This document shows positions 1-12,347 of a stretch of 64,000 nt of DNA, piece by piece (within the stretch, counting starts at the first letter, position 1; each line of letters begins with the position of its first letter). Under the pieces are notes generated by a model that ran no database searches, was not told the origin of the DNA, and was given only the letters and a program-made list of their open reading frames with translations. The stretch spans positions 8,668,919 through 8,732,918 of the forward strand of contig OY848921.1 of NCBI GenBank assembly GCA_963693285.1. Direction: 5' to 3'. The position numbers and the translations under genes are program-made. The stretch comes from Xestospongia muta. Taxonomy: Eukaryota; Porifera; Demospongiae; Haplosclerida; Petrosiidae.

Positions 1-286
1 ATCTTAACTTCATATCTCTCTAATTTGGTACATGATAATATATTATAATATTATATTATTAACATTTATACTATAACAAATTACTCTTTCTTTTAAGGTG
101 TGATACTGGTAATAACTTACTTAGCTCTCAATGCAAGCTCTCTATCAGGCGGACACTTCCACCAAGGTAGAACATCTTTCCTTTTTAGTATAGGATTCAA
201 AACAGCCATCGTTGAGCTGATCTATCTTGTTGTACGAGCAATTTAGCACAGTTTATATAAATTCTCTAAGGTGTGGTGTGGTGACG
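1..286. other. Left edge: no gene assigned
   Basis: A possible exon lies at about 98-164, bounded by a polypyrimidine-AG and a GTAGAA, and it is open in one frame (reading CDTGNNLLSS...). I could not join it to the FERM gene in frame. It may be 5' UTR of that gene or the tail of a gene beyond the window. Confidence 0.3.
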
Positions 287-3200
287 ATGTATGAGCCACG
301 CCTTCCTTCCCCATGTGCAGCTCCACCCTTTGACAAATTTTATCCTCTTTTAGCACCAGTCGTAAGCAAGATGAGTTTTAGACTAACAATAGATTATGAA
401 ACAGATGACTCTTCTACTGATCAGACAACATCCAGTAATTCAATGACATTAGAAGTAAGTATATCTTGATATGAATAATGAAGGGGTGTGACTGTTCTTT
501 GCAGTGAAATGAATTTGTATTGTTTTCTTTGCAGGTATCTCGACTTCATAATATTGCTGAAGTATGTTCTAGTATTTACAGGACACTACAGTCACAGTTA
601 CGATACACAGAGGACATGTATGCACTATACTGGCCTGAGAGAAAGGTATCATTGTCTAATAGAATTTAATTTAGGATTAGTTTATGTAGCCAGTACTTCC
701 ATTTGAGACTAGTTTAAGACCATAAATAGTATAGAGGTGTTAAAACTGCACATTAATGGCTCCCTGTTATAGTATAGGTCTTGTATGATGTGTTACTGCA
801 AACCACAAACTTACCATTTATATTATATATTGTATTATTTGAATGTTGTGATTACTATCCGATTACATCTTGTGAACACTCTCTTGTGATAGATGTGGTT
901 AGTGAATAAACCTGTTGGTCGAGTTTTATCTGGTGTAATGTCAGCAAGACTAGAATACAGACTTAAAAGAAGAGCCTTTAAAATTCGGTAATAACTAATG
1001 CTATTATTCATTGGAAAATATAGTCATTTCATTATATAATAATACATAGTGAACACTCCTCCCTCATATCACAATCTATGAATATGTCCTGTTATGTTGT
1101 TTATTCATGAGTTGAGACTAGATGGACATTAATTAGTAGTAATTATAATCATGTCATTATATCTATAGCATCCCTATAACATTTATTGATGACGATTCCT
1201 TTCATACATTAGGTTTCTAGATGCTTCTTCTAAAAGATTATTTATTGATGAGACCTTACCAGTGAGTGAATCCCTCTAATTATTTAGTTAATATAATTGT
1301 TATGACAGTTAATGTAATTATTATGATAGGTCAGAGAAATAGTTAATAGAATATGTACACAACTCAAACTAGAACATCCAGTAAGTATTAAGCGATACTA
1401 CATATAAAGTCAATGATATTATTGCTAGGAGGAAATGTCATTGGTTGTTGCTGTAGATTACACAGTTACTAAACAGTGAGTATTATCTATAAACTAAGTT
1501 GTACAAATTTACTCTATTATAGCCACCCAGCAGCAAGTCAACCAGATAGTAGTAACAAACGTAAGTAGTATCTTATTTGTATATTGGTTATTAGAACAAT
1601 GGGATACTGGGGCATTGATATACTGGGGCATTGGTATACTGGTATACTGGTACAATTATCCAAATCTTTTCTTTATTTTGTAGTACAAACTCTTATTGTA
1701 AAGAAAGATACTGTTCCAGGTGATTTATCATTGGGTTTGTCCCCAAAAGCAAGACGAAAACAAGTATTACTACTGCATCTATTGTACATTATATATAATG
1801 TTATTTTTAGTTGGGTCGTCCTGGTAGTGCTGGTGGAGGAGGTCGTCCAGGAAGTAGTGAAAGACCTGAAAGTGCTGGAAAATTTAGAAGAAAAAGTTCA
1901 TCTCAACTAGTCAATAAAAAGAAGTGAGTTATTCTATTATTGGTTATCATATTACAATATTTTATTATAAGACAAATATCTCGTAAACATCAAATGAGAA
2001 TTGATACTCCATGGTTAGACCCGTGTAAAACTTTAACTGAACAAGAAGTTAGCGATGATGATGACCTGCTATTAATGTACAGATTTTATTACAATATGGA
2101 TCTCCAAAGGTATAGATAATTAATTACAACATTACATTATAAAGACTCCATTACTGTAGAGACTCTATTCAGATTGAAATGCTATACAAACAATCAAGGT
2201 ATTATTTTAATGTATCGTATAACATCAACAGATGATATGTAAATAGAGCAACATTCTTAGCTGGAGAAATGCTTTGTTCACCTGAACATGTGCCAAAGTT
2301 TACTGCTCTACTTTGTCAAATTACTAGAGGAGACTTTGTATCTAGGGAGTGAGTGTTATTAGTATTACTAAATGTTTTGATATCGTTGTAGAGAGACTCA
2401 GGACTTTTTGCAAAAATTAAAGAGGCTTTTAGTACCACCTAAGTACAAGACAAAGGTATGATATTGCATGAAGTGATGTGACTTGATGTCTTCGCTTTAG
2501 ACTCTTGTGAAAGATGTTATAAATAATTATGTCAATTTGAAAGGATTATCTGGTGAGTATGTTAACTGTTGATCCATCTATTAACATTATCAATCCATTT
2601 ATCTACTATATCAATCCATTTATCTACTATATCTATCTGTTTATCTACACTATCAATCCATTTATCTAATTATATCAATCCATTTATCTACACTATCAAT
2701 CCATTTAACTACTATATCAATCCATTTATCTACTATATCTATCTGTTTATCTACACTATCAATCCATTTATCTAATTATATCAATCCATTTATCTACACT
2801 ATCAATCCATTTATCTAATTATATCAATCCATTTATCTACACTATCAATCCATTTAACTACTATATCAATCCATTTATCTACTATATTGATTTTTTTAGT
2901 TCAAGATGCAAAGTGTTGGTTTATTAAACTCTGGTCATCTATACATTTATTTGGGACAGAGTTTTTCTCCTGTACTAATGTTGACACCAAAGAGAATGGT
3001 CTTGTGGGAATATCAAAACAGAAAGTATAACATTTCATGAAACAACATCTTACTATAGTTTTGTAATAGATAATGTTTATTTATCACAATTCCAAAAAGA
3101 AAAGTCAACTCTGGGACTACAGCTCATTAGAACATTGGACTGCTGTATGTTATATGTACATTAACTATATGTCCATATATTTGTATTCACAGGACCTCGA

Positions 3201-4106
3201 TCGAGATGTGGTCACTCTATTTTTTAGTCGAGATAACCCAGTAGAAAAACTTCAACTTCACTTAATGGATTATTCCAGTGTTCTTGTAGATTGTTTAGAA
3301 GGTAAGTGTTAATATTTTAGTATTGTTGTTATGAAAGATATGATGTTAGGACACAGACAACTAACAAGTTCTATGTCTGTTCATCAACAGGAGTATCAGT
3401 TTGATGAAGTAAATTAATATATTGTCAGATATGATAATATTCTTACAGGCTACAGAGGTAGAGTTTAAGAAATATCTTAATGATAGTAAAACTAGCACTG
3501 GTGTCAAGACACATAAGCGAAGTGGCTCTTTAACTTATAATGAGATTTATTGGGCAGAACAGATGACTAATCCACTGGTATTTATTATACTAGTATATAT
3601 TATGTATATGTGTGTGTGTAGGTCTCACCTGAAGAAGAACAGTCATTGAAAACAGATTCCTGGGAAAATCCAGTATTTGAGAATTTGGATCAGTTGATGG
3701 AAGAAAGGTATTATATCATAGACTGTATAAATTATACATTTATAATGTACATAGATTTAGTTTTCTTGATTTCAATGATACTGAAGAGACAAGTACAGTA
3801 TTAGAAGAGAAATCTCCCAGAGAAAAAAAGAAGCATCCAGACAGTCCGTTGTTGAGTCATCTTCAACAACATAGTCCATCTCCAGGTGTCCACCATCCAT
3901 CGCACCCTAGTCCACTCCTTACGACTAACCACACCCACTCATCATATACAGTCCCTTCTATTGAAGTGGAGAGAGAAGACAGCAATACAAGTAGTGATAA
4001 TGATGCTGAAAGTAATCATGAAAATATGTTTAACAAAAGCATTACTTTAGAAGGCAAAACAACGACCATCAGTCCATCCATTAAACATGATGTATCAACA
4101 TTATAG
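287..4106 (+). CDS. FERM-domain protein with talin/kindlin-like head (multi-exon)
   Basis: About 19 short exons (for example 287-454, 535-645, 893-987, 1213-1261, 1330-1380, last about 3755-4106) join in frame into a FERM head. An F0-like segment (FRLTIDYE, then ALYWPERKMWLV) is followed by an F1-like stretch (RAFKIRFLDASSK ... HPEEMSLVV) resembling the talin F1 and the kindlin motif HPEELSLL. The stretch TPWLDPCKTLTEQEV resembles the kindlin WLDSS-SLMEQDV site. F2 follows, and then a PTB-like F3 (GLVGISKQK, LWDYSSLEHWTA). The tail is Ser/Pro-rich with NPVF. There is no PH insertion as in kindlins and no rod as in talin. Start: the first ATG of the first exon is at 287; ATG 371 (MSFRLTIDYE) is an alternative. 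The family is clear, the orthology is not. A plausible role is at the membrane or cytoskeleton, possibly binding integrin tails; this is inference. Confidence 0.72.
2569..2890. repeat. Minisatellite, about 20-21 bp unit, intronic
   Basis: Some fifteen degenerate copies of a unit built on ATCAATCCATTTATCTA fill one intron of the FERM gene, just before its F3 exons. The array is open in one frame, which creates a false ORF. It shares the TCCATTTA core with other arrays in this window. Confidence 0.9.
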
Positions 4107-5357
4107 TGATAAGATATGTATATTGTTTGTTTAATATCTTTACAAATACATTTATCCATAAAAGTGCAGATGAAATTTGATTACACGAAACAACTTAGCA
4201 TACGAAATAGGCGTGGCATTCCAACGCCCACGCACACTTAAGACATTAAACTCGACCGCAATGCAATAATAGTCACTTTTGTTCCTTGGCAGTTCTATCA
4301 ATATTAACAACAACAACAACACGAGACGTTTACAGACCAGTAAGAAGATCTAGCTCCTATATCCTGATCAGATTACTCCACAGCTCACCGGCTATACGTA
4401 CAAAGGTCAGTACTTATAGAAATATACTGTTCTCGTTAGAAAGTTGATATATTAGATTTAAAATATAATAATTTTTGTGTTAAGATAAGGTGTTAGAGTA
4501 TCTTCTCCACTGTTCATTGAGACTAATATTTATTACTAATAATATCTTATTGTCTTGTGAGCTATAGTTAGAGACACACACATACATGTTAGTAGGAGTT
4601 ACCAGGCTCTTCCACTGGTATTCATATAATTTCTATAGTAGTTATGATAGTAGCATTTGTAAGTTGTATTATTATAATACAACGAACTATGATAAGAATC
4701 TCTGTTACGTTATATACACTTGAGGAGAATGGAATGTTTGGAGTATCAAGAGGAAAGGACTCATAGTAATATATAGTAATAATATAACATTTTAAAAATA
4801 TTGTTTTTTAAATTTTAATTTGTATTATAGTGCTGTTGTGTTATCAGAGTTGTTATGTTTAGTATAATAAAGAATGTGCTATATTAACTTGTTAAACTAG
4901 CCCCTTATGTCTGATAGAACACGTTTATTGTCCCTTTGTACAAAATATGTCTATACATAGTAATAGGAGTGTTGTGTTATGTAACATTATAGACAACACT
5001 GTTGTGCCTAATATAACACCCTTATCTAAAAATATCATTGTCTGGGCATATTAATTAATAGTATTTAAAAGGATTCAATTCAAAGGATTAATAATCTGAC
5101 TAATTGTGTCTTACTTGGAGGGTAAGTATTAATTATAAAGTCTTGACCCTCAATTTGTTTTGTCTGATTGTGTAATAAAGATGTCTTTGTTGCCAAGTTA
5201 ATTTTTTGGTTATCATTTAATAAGATGTTAGATATTGAAACTATTTTATAAGTACATAATAAATTAACAGCATTTCTAGTGTTATTAACAGTGACACTTC
5301 TCTCACCATATTTGGTCATAACATTATTTATCACACTACATAGAACCCTGCCCTTAA
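4107..5357. other. Intergenic, probable upstream region and 5' UTR of SPECC1L
   Basis: This is AT-rich DNA without a supported coding exon. The less AT-rich stretch near 4190-4410 ends in a good donor (CAAAG/GTCAGT, about 4405). It could be a noncoding first exon of the downstream SPECC1L gene; this is inference. A minus-strand ORF at 5080-5334 has no ATG at its 5' end and no recognisable content. Confidence 0.4.
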
Positions 5358-8300
5358 ATGGCTGATCTGCCTCGCGATATTGGCTTTGATGACGAACCAG
5401 TTGTTTTAATAAGTTATGTTCAATTAGATGACACTGAGGAGACCCCTAATCAAAGTAAGTTAATTAGAACATGACAAATACATACCATTTGTAGCAAACA
5501 TGTGTAGTTGTCTGTCCTTTTATAATCTACTAAGGAATAGTGTTTGATAATTGTCAGTGTATTGACATTATTGGCATAGTTTTATGAGCTGGTTCATACA
5601 ATGTAAACACATTATGCTCAATAAGGGTTCTATTTTGTCACAATATATTGTAATATGATAGTACATCCTTGTTATATAATACACTATTCGTTTTTTAGAT
5701 GTTTCTTCAACCCAACATAAATTAGCTAGCCCTACTCAGAAAACAAGGAACAGATCAGACTCATCAATATCATCAGGTGTGTGTTTGTGTGTTATGACAA
5801 AACTATAATCTGTGGAATGTCTTGCTATCCACTAATTGTGGTATGCAAAGTTTCTCTGTACAACATTCTTGACATATTTTACTGTCAACATGTTTGTGAT
5901 TGACTTCTGTTTGTATTTAGGAGGAGGAGGAGGGAAGAAGAAGAGAAGTCGTAGTAAATCGTCCTTATCTTCAGTATCAGGTAATTGTGGGGAATTACCT
6001 GTTAATTAGTGATTGATTACTTGTCTTTACAATAGATATATCATCTTATGAACTCAGTACAGGCGATGTTGATATAAGTAAATCCCTAAATGCTGAGGTA
6101 ATAATTGACAGAGTAATTCTATAAATAGTTTCATTATAAATGTATTGTCTCTCCCACTACTAATCTAATATACTTATTAACTAATGATTTATGATACTGG
6201 ACTAACCCTTGTTTATTGCTTATAATGGAAGTAGAGTTGTTTTAATAATATCTACTCCCATTGTAGACTTGTTTTATTCTAATTAATAATGTAATAGGTT
6301 TATTATAAGCTTCAATGATAAATAACAAACTTGTTATACTTTTAAAAGTGAAATGTTGTCATTGATACGGTTTTGTCTGTTCCTCCCCCAGACTCCAACG
6401 ACATCTGATATTACTAAAGAGAGCAGTAACAATCCTCAAAACAAAACTTCCCTTGTTAGCCTTGAAGAAGAAGACGACACTGAACTAACTGTGATTAACA
6501 AAACGATATCTCATCGATATCACTCCACTAGTAAAAGTCCTGAGAGAGAGTCATCTATAGTTGTTGAGAAAACTAGTAAAAGTAAGAAAGCAGTTAAAAA
6601 AAGTGACAGTGTTGAATCAACTGCTATTGAGAAAAGACTGTTTGATTTGGAGCAAAAATTAGCTGCTAGAGAGAGTGAAATTGCTAATTTGCGAAAGCAA
6701 TTAAAGGAGTCACACCAAACCCAGTTGTCTTCATCTTCAACATGTATTCTTGGTGAGTCATCAGTTGAGACTGCTCCTGATGATAGATCAATTGAGTCAT
6801 CAGCAGTTCATCACAGAACTGTCCTATACAAATTAATGGAAGAACAAAAGAATAATTCAAAATTGAGGTCTAGTAATACAGAATTGAAACTGAAAGTGGC
6901 AACGCTAGAAGGCGAGGTTGATAAACTACATCAACAAAATCTATTTCAACTACAACAATTAGAGCAAGCTACTAGTATAGCTATTGCTGCTAAAACAGCA
7001 CAAGTTGCTGCAAGCAGTGCTGCTGTTAAATCAAAAAAGAAATCGTTTTTTGGTCTACGTCGCTCCGGTCGTAAAAGTAGTGGAGGAGGGGTTAAAAATG
7101 GTAATGGTAGCTCTGCTGAACAAAGCCCTCAATTAATTCGACCTGTTCTTTCTTCGTCTTTTGAGGGTTCTCTGTCAGAACATGATCTTAGTGGCCTCTT
7201 AACAAGAAGAAATGAATCTCATTCAGGAACTAGCTCACCAAGACAACAAAGTACTGATAACGTTGATATTCAACTCCTTCAAACAAGTCTCAGATTATCA
7301 CTAGAAGAGAAAGTAGAGTTTGAGAGACAATTAGAGTCACTTCGAGATGAGTTAAAACAACAGGAAGATCGCATTGAACATCTACTTAGAAACACGATTG
7401 ATAAGCAGAAAATGTTAGAATTGACTGCCGAGGTCGAGACCTTACAACAGTCTGTACAATTACTGACAAGAGAGAAAGAGTTAATGAAGAGTGAAAATGA
7501 GGGATTGACGTATGAATTGGAGAGTCTCAGAGCTGAGAGTGAAATTTTGATATCATCGCTGAAAGGGAAAGAGGTGAAAGCTGTTTTAAAGGAAAAACAA
7601 GAAATGGACTTTTTACGATCTGAAAACAAAGCATTAATGAGTGAAGTTCGAACTCTGATTACCAACAGCGATAATTTAGAGACCTCATTGAGTCAGTTAA
7701 GACGTGAAATGGTTGCTCGCGATGTACGAGAACACGAATTGAAATTAAAAGTTAAGAAATTAGATCAAGAAAATGTCAAATTGAAAACTGATTTGTCTGT
7801 AGCTAGTCAAGAATTAAATAAACGCAAATCTTTAGAGAGAAGTCCACTTATCACTCCTTCACAAAAACCTCCAGCCGCAACCACTTCTAGGAAATCTTCT
7901 ACCGGTCAACAACATAAATCGAGAGATACATCTCCTTACACTTCATCTCCAGAGAGACAATTGCTGTCTTCATCATCTTCCTATACTGAACAGCAATCTC
8001 CAAGTACAGGTCAAGTTACAACTAAAACTAGCCATCAAAAGAAACCAAGTTGGCCTCCTCCAGTTGTTATATCGGAAAGCAAACCGACAGTAGAGTCACT
8101 TCATGAACGGACTCAAAGTGAAGATCTCTCAACAAATACTGCTCCTCTCCCAATTTCACGAACTTCAAGTGGAGGAACTAAGGCAATGGCTGTACAAGTC
8201 ACATTACCAAAGAAAGAGACAGCTTTAAAAGTCACTGGAAAATCATCATCTGTTCCATTTCTCTCTAAACCTAGTAACAGTACTTCTTTAAAAGAAAACA

Positions 8301-10448
8301 GTACTTCTTTAAAAGAAGACCTAGTTGAGAAAGGTTCTGATAAAACGTCTGATAAAGGTTCTGATAAAGGGACTCGAAAGTCATCTACCACAGAATCAAG
8401 CCTGGGAACATTTCGTCCCAGTCTCTCTCCATTGAGCCCCAAACCAGCTGGAGTGAACTCTTTAGTCAAAATGTTTGAATCAGGAGGGTCAATGTCAGCA
8501 TCAAACAATAACAACACAATGACAGAATCACCTGTGTTGTCAGAAGAACTAAGTGAATCTAAAGAAGAAAATGTCAAGTTCTCTATAGCTCCTTATGAAT
8601 TGAAAACAGAGGAAGTAACTGATATACCAAAATCTAGAGAGACATCATCTCCAAGCAGATCAAGTACAAGATCATCCTTTGCTGGTACAACACCTCAAAC
8701 ATCAAGTTCTTTGAAAGAAGAGTCTGACAAAGATAATGTAGTAATGTCACATGACCAGAAGAGTGACGAGAAAGTACAAGATACTAGTAAAAAGATAGAA
8801 GAGCAACAAGAGAAAAAGAGAATCAATGAAGATTTTAAGAGTCAACAGAAAGAAAGTGAAAAGAAAGATCACGAAAAGAAGAAACAAAAAGAAGAAGAAA
8901 AGAAGGAAAAAGATGACTTGTCCGATCGATGTCAAACATGGCCGCCCAAACATGATATAATTCCACCAGTTACAAATACATTACCATCTGCTACAGCAAA
9001 ACATGGCGATGAGAAACGTTCGTCTCCAACACAACGTAGTCCATTAGCCATTAATAAACCCAAACCACCTCCATCTGTCACTATAAAATCACAAAAACCT
9101 CTTGTTCATCAGCAATCCACTCCAGTGATACAACTTGAAGTTAATAAATCACCGACAAGTGTTGCTAACCTCCGCTCCTCATGGGAGAAGAAATCAATAC
9201 CTAACAATAAGTCTCCTCTTGTCAAAACATTTAGTAATCCTTCATCGCCAAATAACAAACCTGAGCAAGTACAAACCCAAACTATTTCTCCTTCACAGCA
9301 ACAACATTTACGACCTCTTATTAAAACAGGAAGTGGACCATCTATGACGACCACACCCCCTCATCAACAGAGTGTTTTATCATCACCAAGTGATGCCAAG
9401 AAAGTTATTCGTTCTCATCCGCCATTAACAAAAATGGAAAGTACCCCTGTAACAACCACACCCCCTCATCAACAGAATGGTGTTGTTCAGTTAAGACCCA
9501 AACGCTTATCTACTGCTGATGTTAAGAAAGCTTCATCATTAGAGAACATGATTGATGAGGCAGCTCCTGCTAATTATAAAACTACAACAAATGGCCACAC
9601 CTCTTCTCCAAAATTATATGGTCGACCAGCGTCTCTCTATGTTAGCGGAACAGATACCTCTAATGATAAGAAATTGAGTTCATTAATTACCATACTTCAA
9701 GAGAAAGAAACATCGTCACGGCAACGGTCATCACCTACACCACCTGCTGGGACCACACCCACTAAATCTCCGATATTTAGACAAACATCAAATAAGTGAG
9801 TTAGTTAGTGTAATGTTCCCATTTTATAATTCTTTGTTTTATAGACCAGAACAACGTCAATTGTCTAGACCTCATTCTTTTCATTCTGGCAGTCCCAAAC
9901 TTCAGAGAGCAGCCTCATTAGCTTCACCTCTCGATCGCCGATCAAAGAAATCAATGTTAATACGCTGGTGTCAAATGATGACTCAAGATTATGATGTAAG
10001 TAATAGTACATCTATCTATCTATCTATCTATGTATATATGTATGTCCATTTATTGACTGTATGTGTCCATTCGTTTGTCTATGCATCCATTTACAAGTAT
10101 TCTATTTTTTAGAATGTAGATATTAGAAACTTTGGGGATAGTTTTTCAGATGGTCTCGCATTTTGTGCTATATTACATCATTTTATGCCTGATAAAATAC
10201 CTTATAACACTTTAACTCATTCAAACCAACGGAGAAATTTTGAAGTTGCATTCACTGTTGCAGAGAGTATTGGAATACCTCAATTATTGGTAAGTTAATT
10301 ATGCATCCATTACTATTACTTCATTTATTTTATTTGTCCATTTTTTGTTTAGGATATTGAAGATATGGTTGCACTTAGCGTACCAGACTGGATGTCTGTG
10401 ATGACATACGTATCATATATATATAATCATTTTGCCAAAAAGATCTAG
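5358..10448 (+). CDS. SPECC1L: Cytospin (SPECC1/SPECC1L family) coiled-coil, calponin-homology protein
   Basis: Eight exons (5358-5454, 5699-5776, 5921-5980, 6036-6097, 6392-9795, 9845-9995, 10113-10289, 10353-10448) sum to 4125 nt and encode 1374 aa, beginning MADLPRDIGFDD. A Ser-rich N-terminus leads into heptad coiled coils within the 3.4-kb exon (about 6620-7850). A long Ser/Thr/Pro/Lys-rich disordered linker follows (7850-9800). A C-terminal calponin-homology domain begins at MLIRWCQ and carries NVDIRNFGDSFSDGLAFCAI and the closing MTYVSYIYNHFAK, the arrangement seen in cytospins. In animals these proteins link actin and microtubules and affect adhesion. The linker is much longer than the folded parts. 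The upstream in-frame ATG at 6353 lies in the intron before exon 5 and is not the start. Confidence 0.93.
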
Positions 10449-10605
10449 TGTGTATTAATTATGTATGTGGGTGTGTTAATTATATTCATCATTATTGTGT
10501 TTTTAATTCATTTGTGTGTTCATTAGATTTTAATGATATTCATGATAAGAGGGGTCGTGGTATGGATACTGATGCAACACAATATGCAAAGAATAGCAAC
10601 TTAAA

Positions 10606-12067
10606 ATGTCAGCTTGTATCTGTGCTAAACGTACTGTACCTCCTTCAGAAAGCTGGAACTATCCAGAATGGAAGGAAGGAGCTGATAATCTTGCTATGTT
10701 CCAGAAACATGGCTATTTTGTAGCACGTGGATTGATAAGCAACCAAGAGGTTGAAGCTACTAAAGAAGCTGTGTCAGATATTGTACAGGAATGGTTTGCA
10801 AAGGCAAGGTCCAGTGGAGAAGATGGAAAAGATTGGGAGGAGATTGCTAATAGGTTCAGCCACACCCCTTTTTTCATGTTTTAATAAACTCCACAGATTA
10901 CCAGAGCTCCAAGGCAAAGAGCTTCAAGATGATGAGCTGTCAATAAGACGATTATTTCGCATGTGTGTGCACAATGAATACTTTGCACGGTTTTGTTGCC
11001 ATCCAAAAATAGTTTCTATGGTAACAGAGCTATTGGGACCAGATATCAAGTTACTGCAGTCAATGTCATTACTAAAACCTCCAGGTAAGAGATATCTGAT
11101 GAACATTATCTTATCACTGATCAGGTTCTGGAGAGAAGAAATGGCATCAGGATAATGCATATTTTCGGCTAACACCTTCACGAATACTGGTAAGGTCTAG
11201 AGAACTAGTTACCATATATGGACATATCAATAGGGTTGTTGGATAGCTCTTGATCCTACAGACTGTGCCAATGGATGGTATGTTATTGAAACATTAATTT
11301 TAAAAGCTAACACTAATAATTACCATACTTAACAAGGACCTATATAGCTAACTTCATAAAAAAATTCAAGTGATTCATTACCTATTATCATTTTGGGCCA
11401 TTTTTCAAATTGGACCATGGAATTTTTTAATACTCTTTATTCTACTAGTACAAGTAGATGTAAATTAGTGAATGCTTATGTTTTTTGTACCAGTGATTTT
11501 GTGACATGGGCCAGCTCTCAATTCTTTAACCCTTTGTTAACTTAATTTGTTGTTTTCAGTATGCACATGTTACCCTCGTCACATGGTACAGGAGTATTCC
11601 CTCATGACGCCCCCGAAGGACATCACATTGATTATGGCATGGTTACTCTTCCTAATCCTAATGATGTAAGGCTATACCATCTAACCACACCCCTTAATAT
11701 ACATATTCATAAGGTTGTCCCTGTTATATTGCAACCTGGAGATGCATTAGTATTTCATGGAGAGACTGCCCACTACACACCTCCTAATATCTCAAATTCT
11801 CGGTAATAATATTCATAGTTTATAATGTCATTATGTGTCATATATAGACGCCGATCCATTCAATTCCATTATGCTAGTAGTTATTGTAAACCAATAAAAT
11901 GTCCATTGAAAGATGGAGAGAGTTCTACTGATCCTACACTACCTCATGATCCTGACAAACCATATTACTTTGATTGTGATCCTAATTGTGAGGAACCTAC
12001 ATACTGGTATTATAGGAAGGCTGAGTTGTTAGTTACTGGACAAGACTTTGGAGGAGAATATATATAA
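10606..12067 (+). CDS. Phytanoyl-CoA dioxygenase (PhyH) family, Fe(II)/2-oxoglutarate enzyme
   Basis: Seven exons (10606-10853, 10897-11084, 11125-11189, 11234-11277, 11560-11665, 11714-11802, 11848-12067) sum to 960 nt and encode 319 aa. The iron-binding HxD is in WHQDNAYF (about 11143-11160). The distal His is in FHGETAHYTPPN, and the 2-oxoglutarate-binding Arg in SRRRSIQFHYAS. The overall order matches PhyH proteins, which hydroxylate lipid or other small substrates. The substrate cannot be read from the sequence, and no clear C-terminal peroxisomal tripeptide is present (it ends GEYI). The 282-bp intron 11278-11559 is longer than the others in this gene. The start is 157 bp after the SPECC1L stop, on the same strand. 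Confidence 0.9.
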
Positions 12068-12347
12068 AAATATTTGTTTGTATTTGTTTGTAATGTTGTA
12101 TTGTTTATAATGTTGTGTTTTTGTTCTTTTTATTGCTGAAATTTTTGCTAAAAGATTTTTAATATCATCATGAAAAACGCAATTAAAAAGAATTATTATT
12201 GAGTATGTTATATATAAATGATATATATATATATATGTATTGTGTTATAATATATTTTCTTTAGGATAATAGTCATATTAATGTGTAGTAAATATTTCTA
12301 CACTAACTGAACAACACAATATTGTTTGAAGAAGTGAACACAGCCAG

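Noticed and set aside
2569..2775. 68-aa ORF (MIHLLTLSIHLST...)
   Set aside because: It is minisatellite translation inside an intron of the FERM gene.
5080..5334. Minus-strand ORF upstream of SPECC1L
   Set aside because: It opens at a GTG, has no splice context and no recognisable residues; AT-rich intergenic DNA explains it.
8113..8577. Minus-strand 154-aa ORF opposite SPECC1L
   Set aside because: It is a shadow of the Ser-rich coding exon; the sense strand has the conserved protein.
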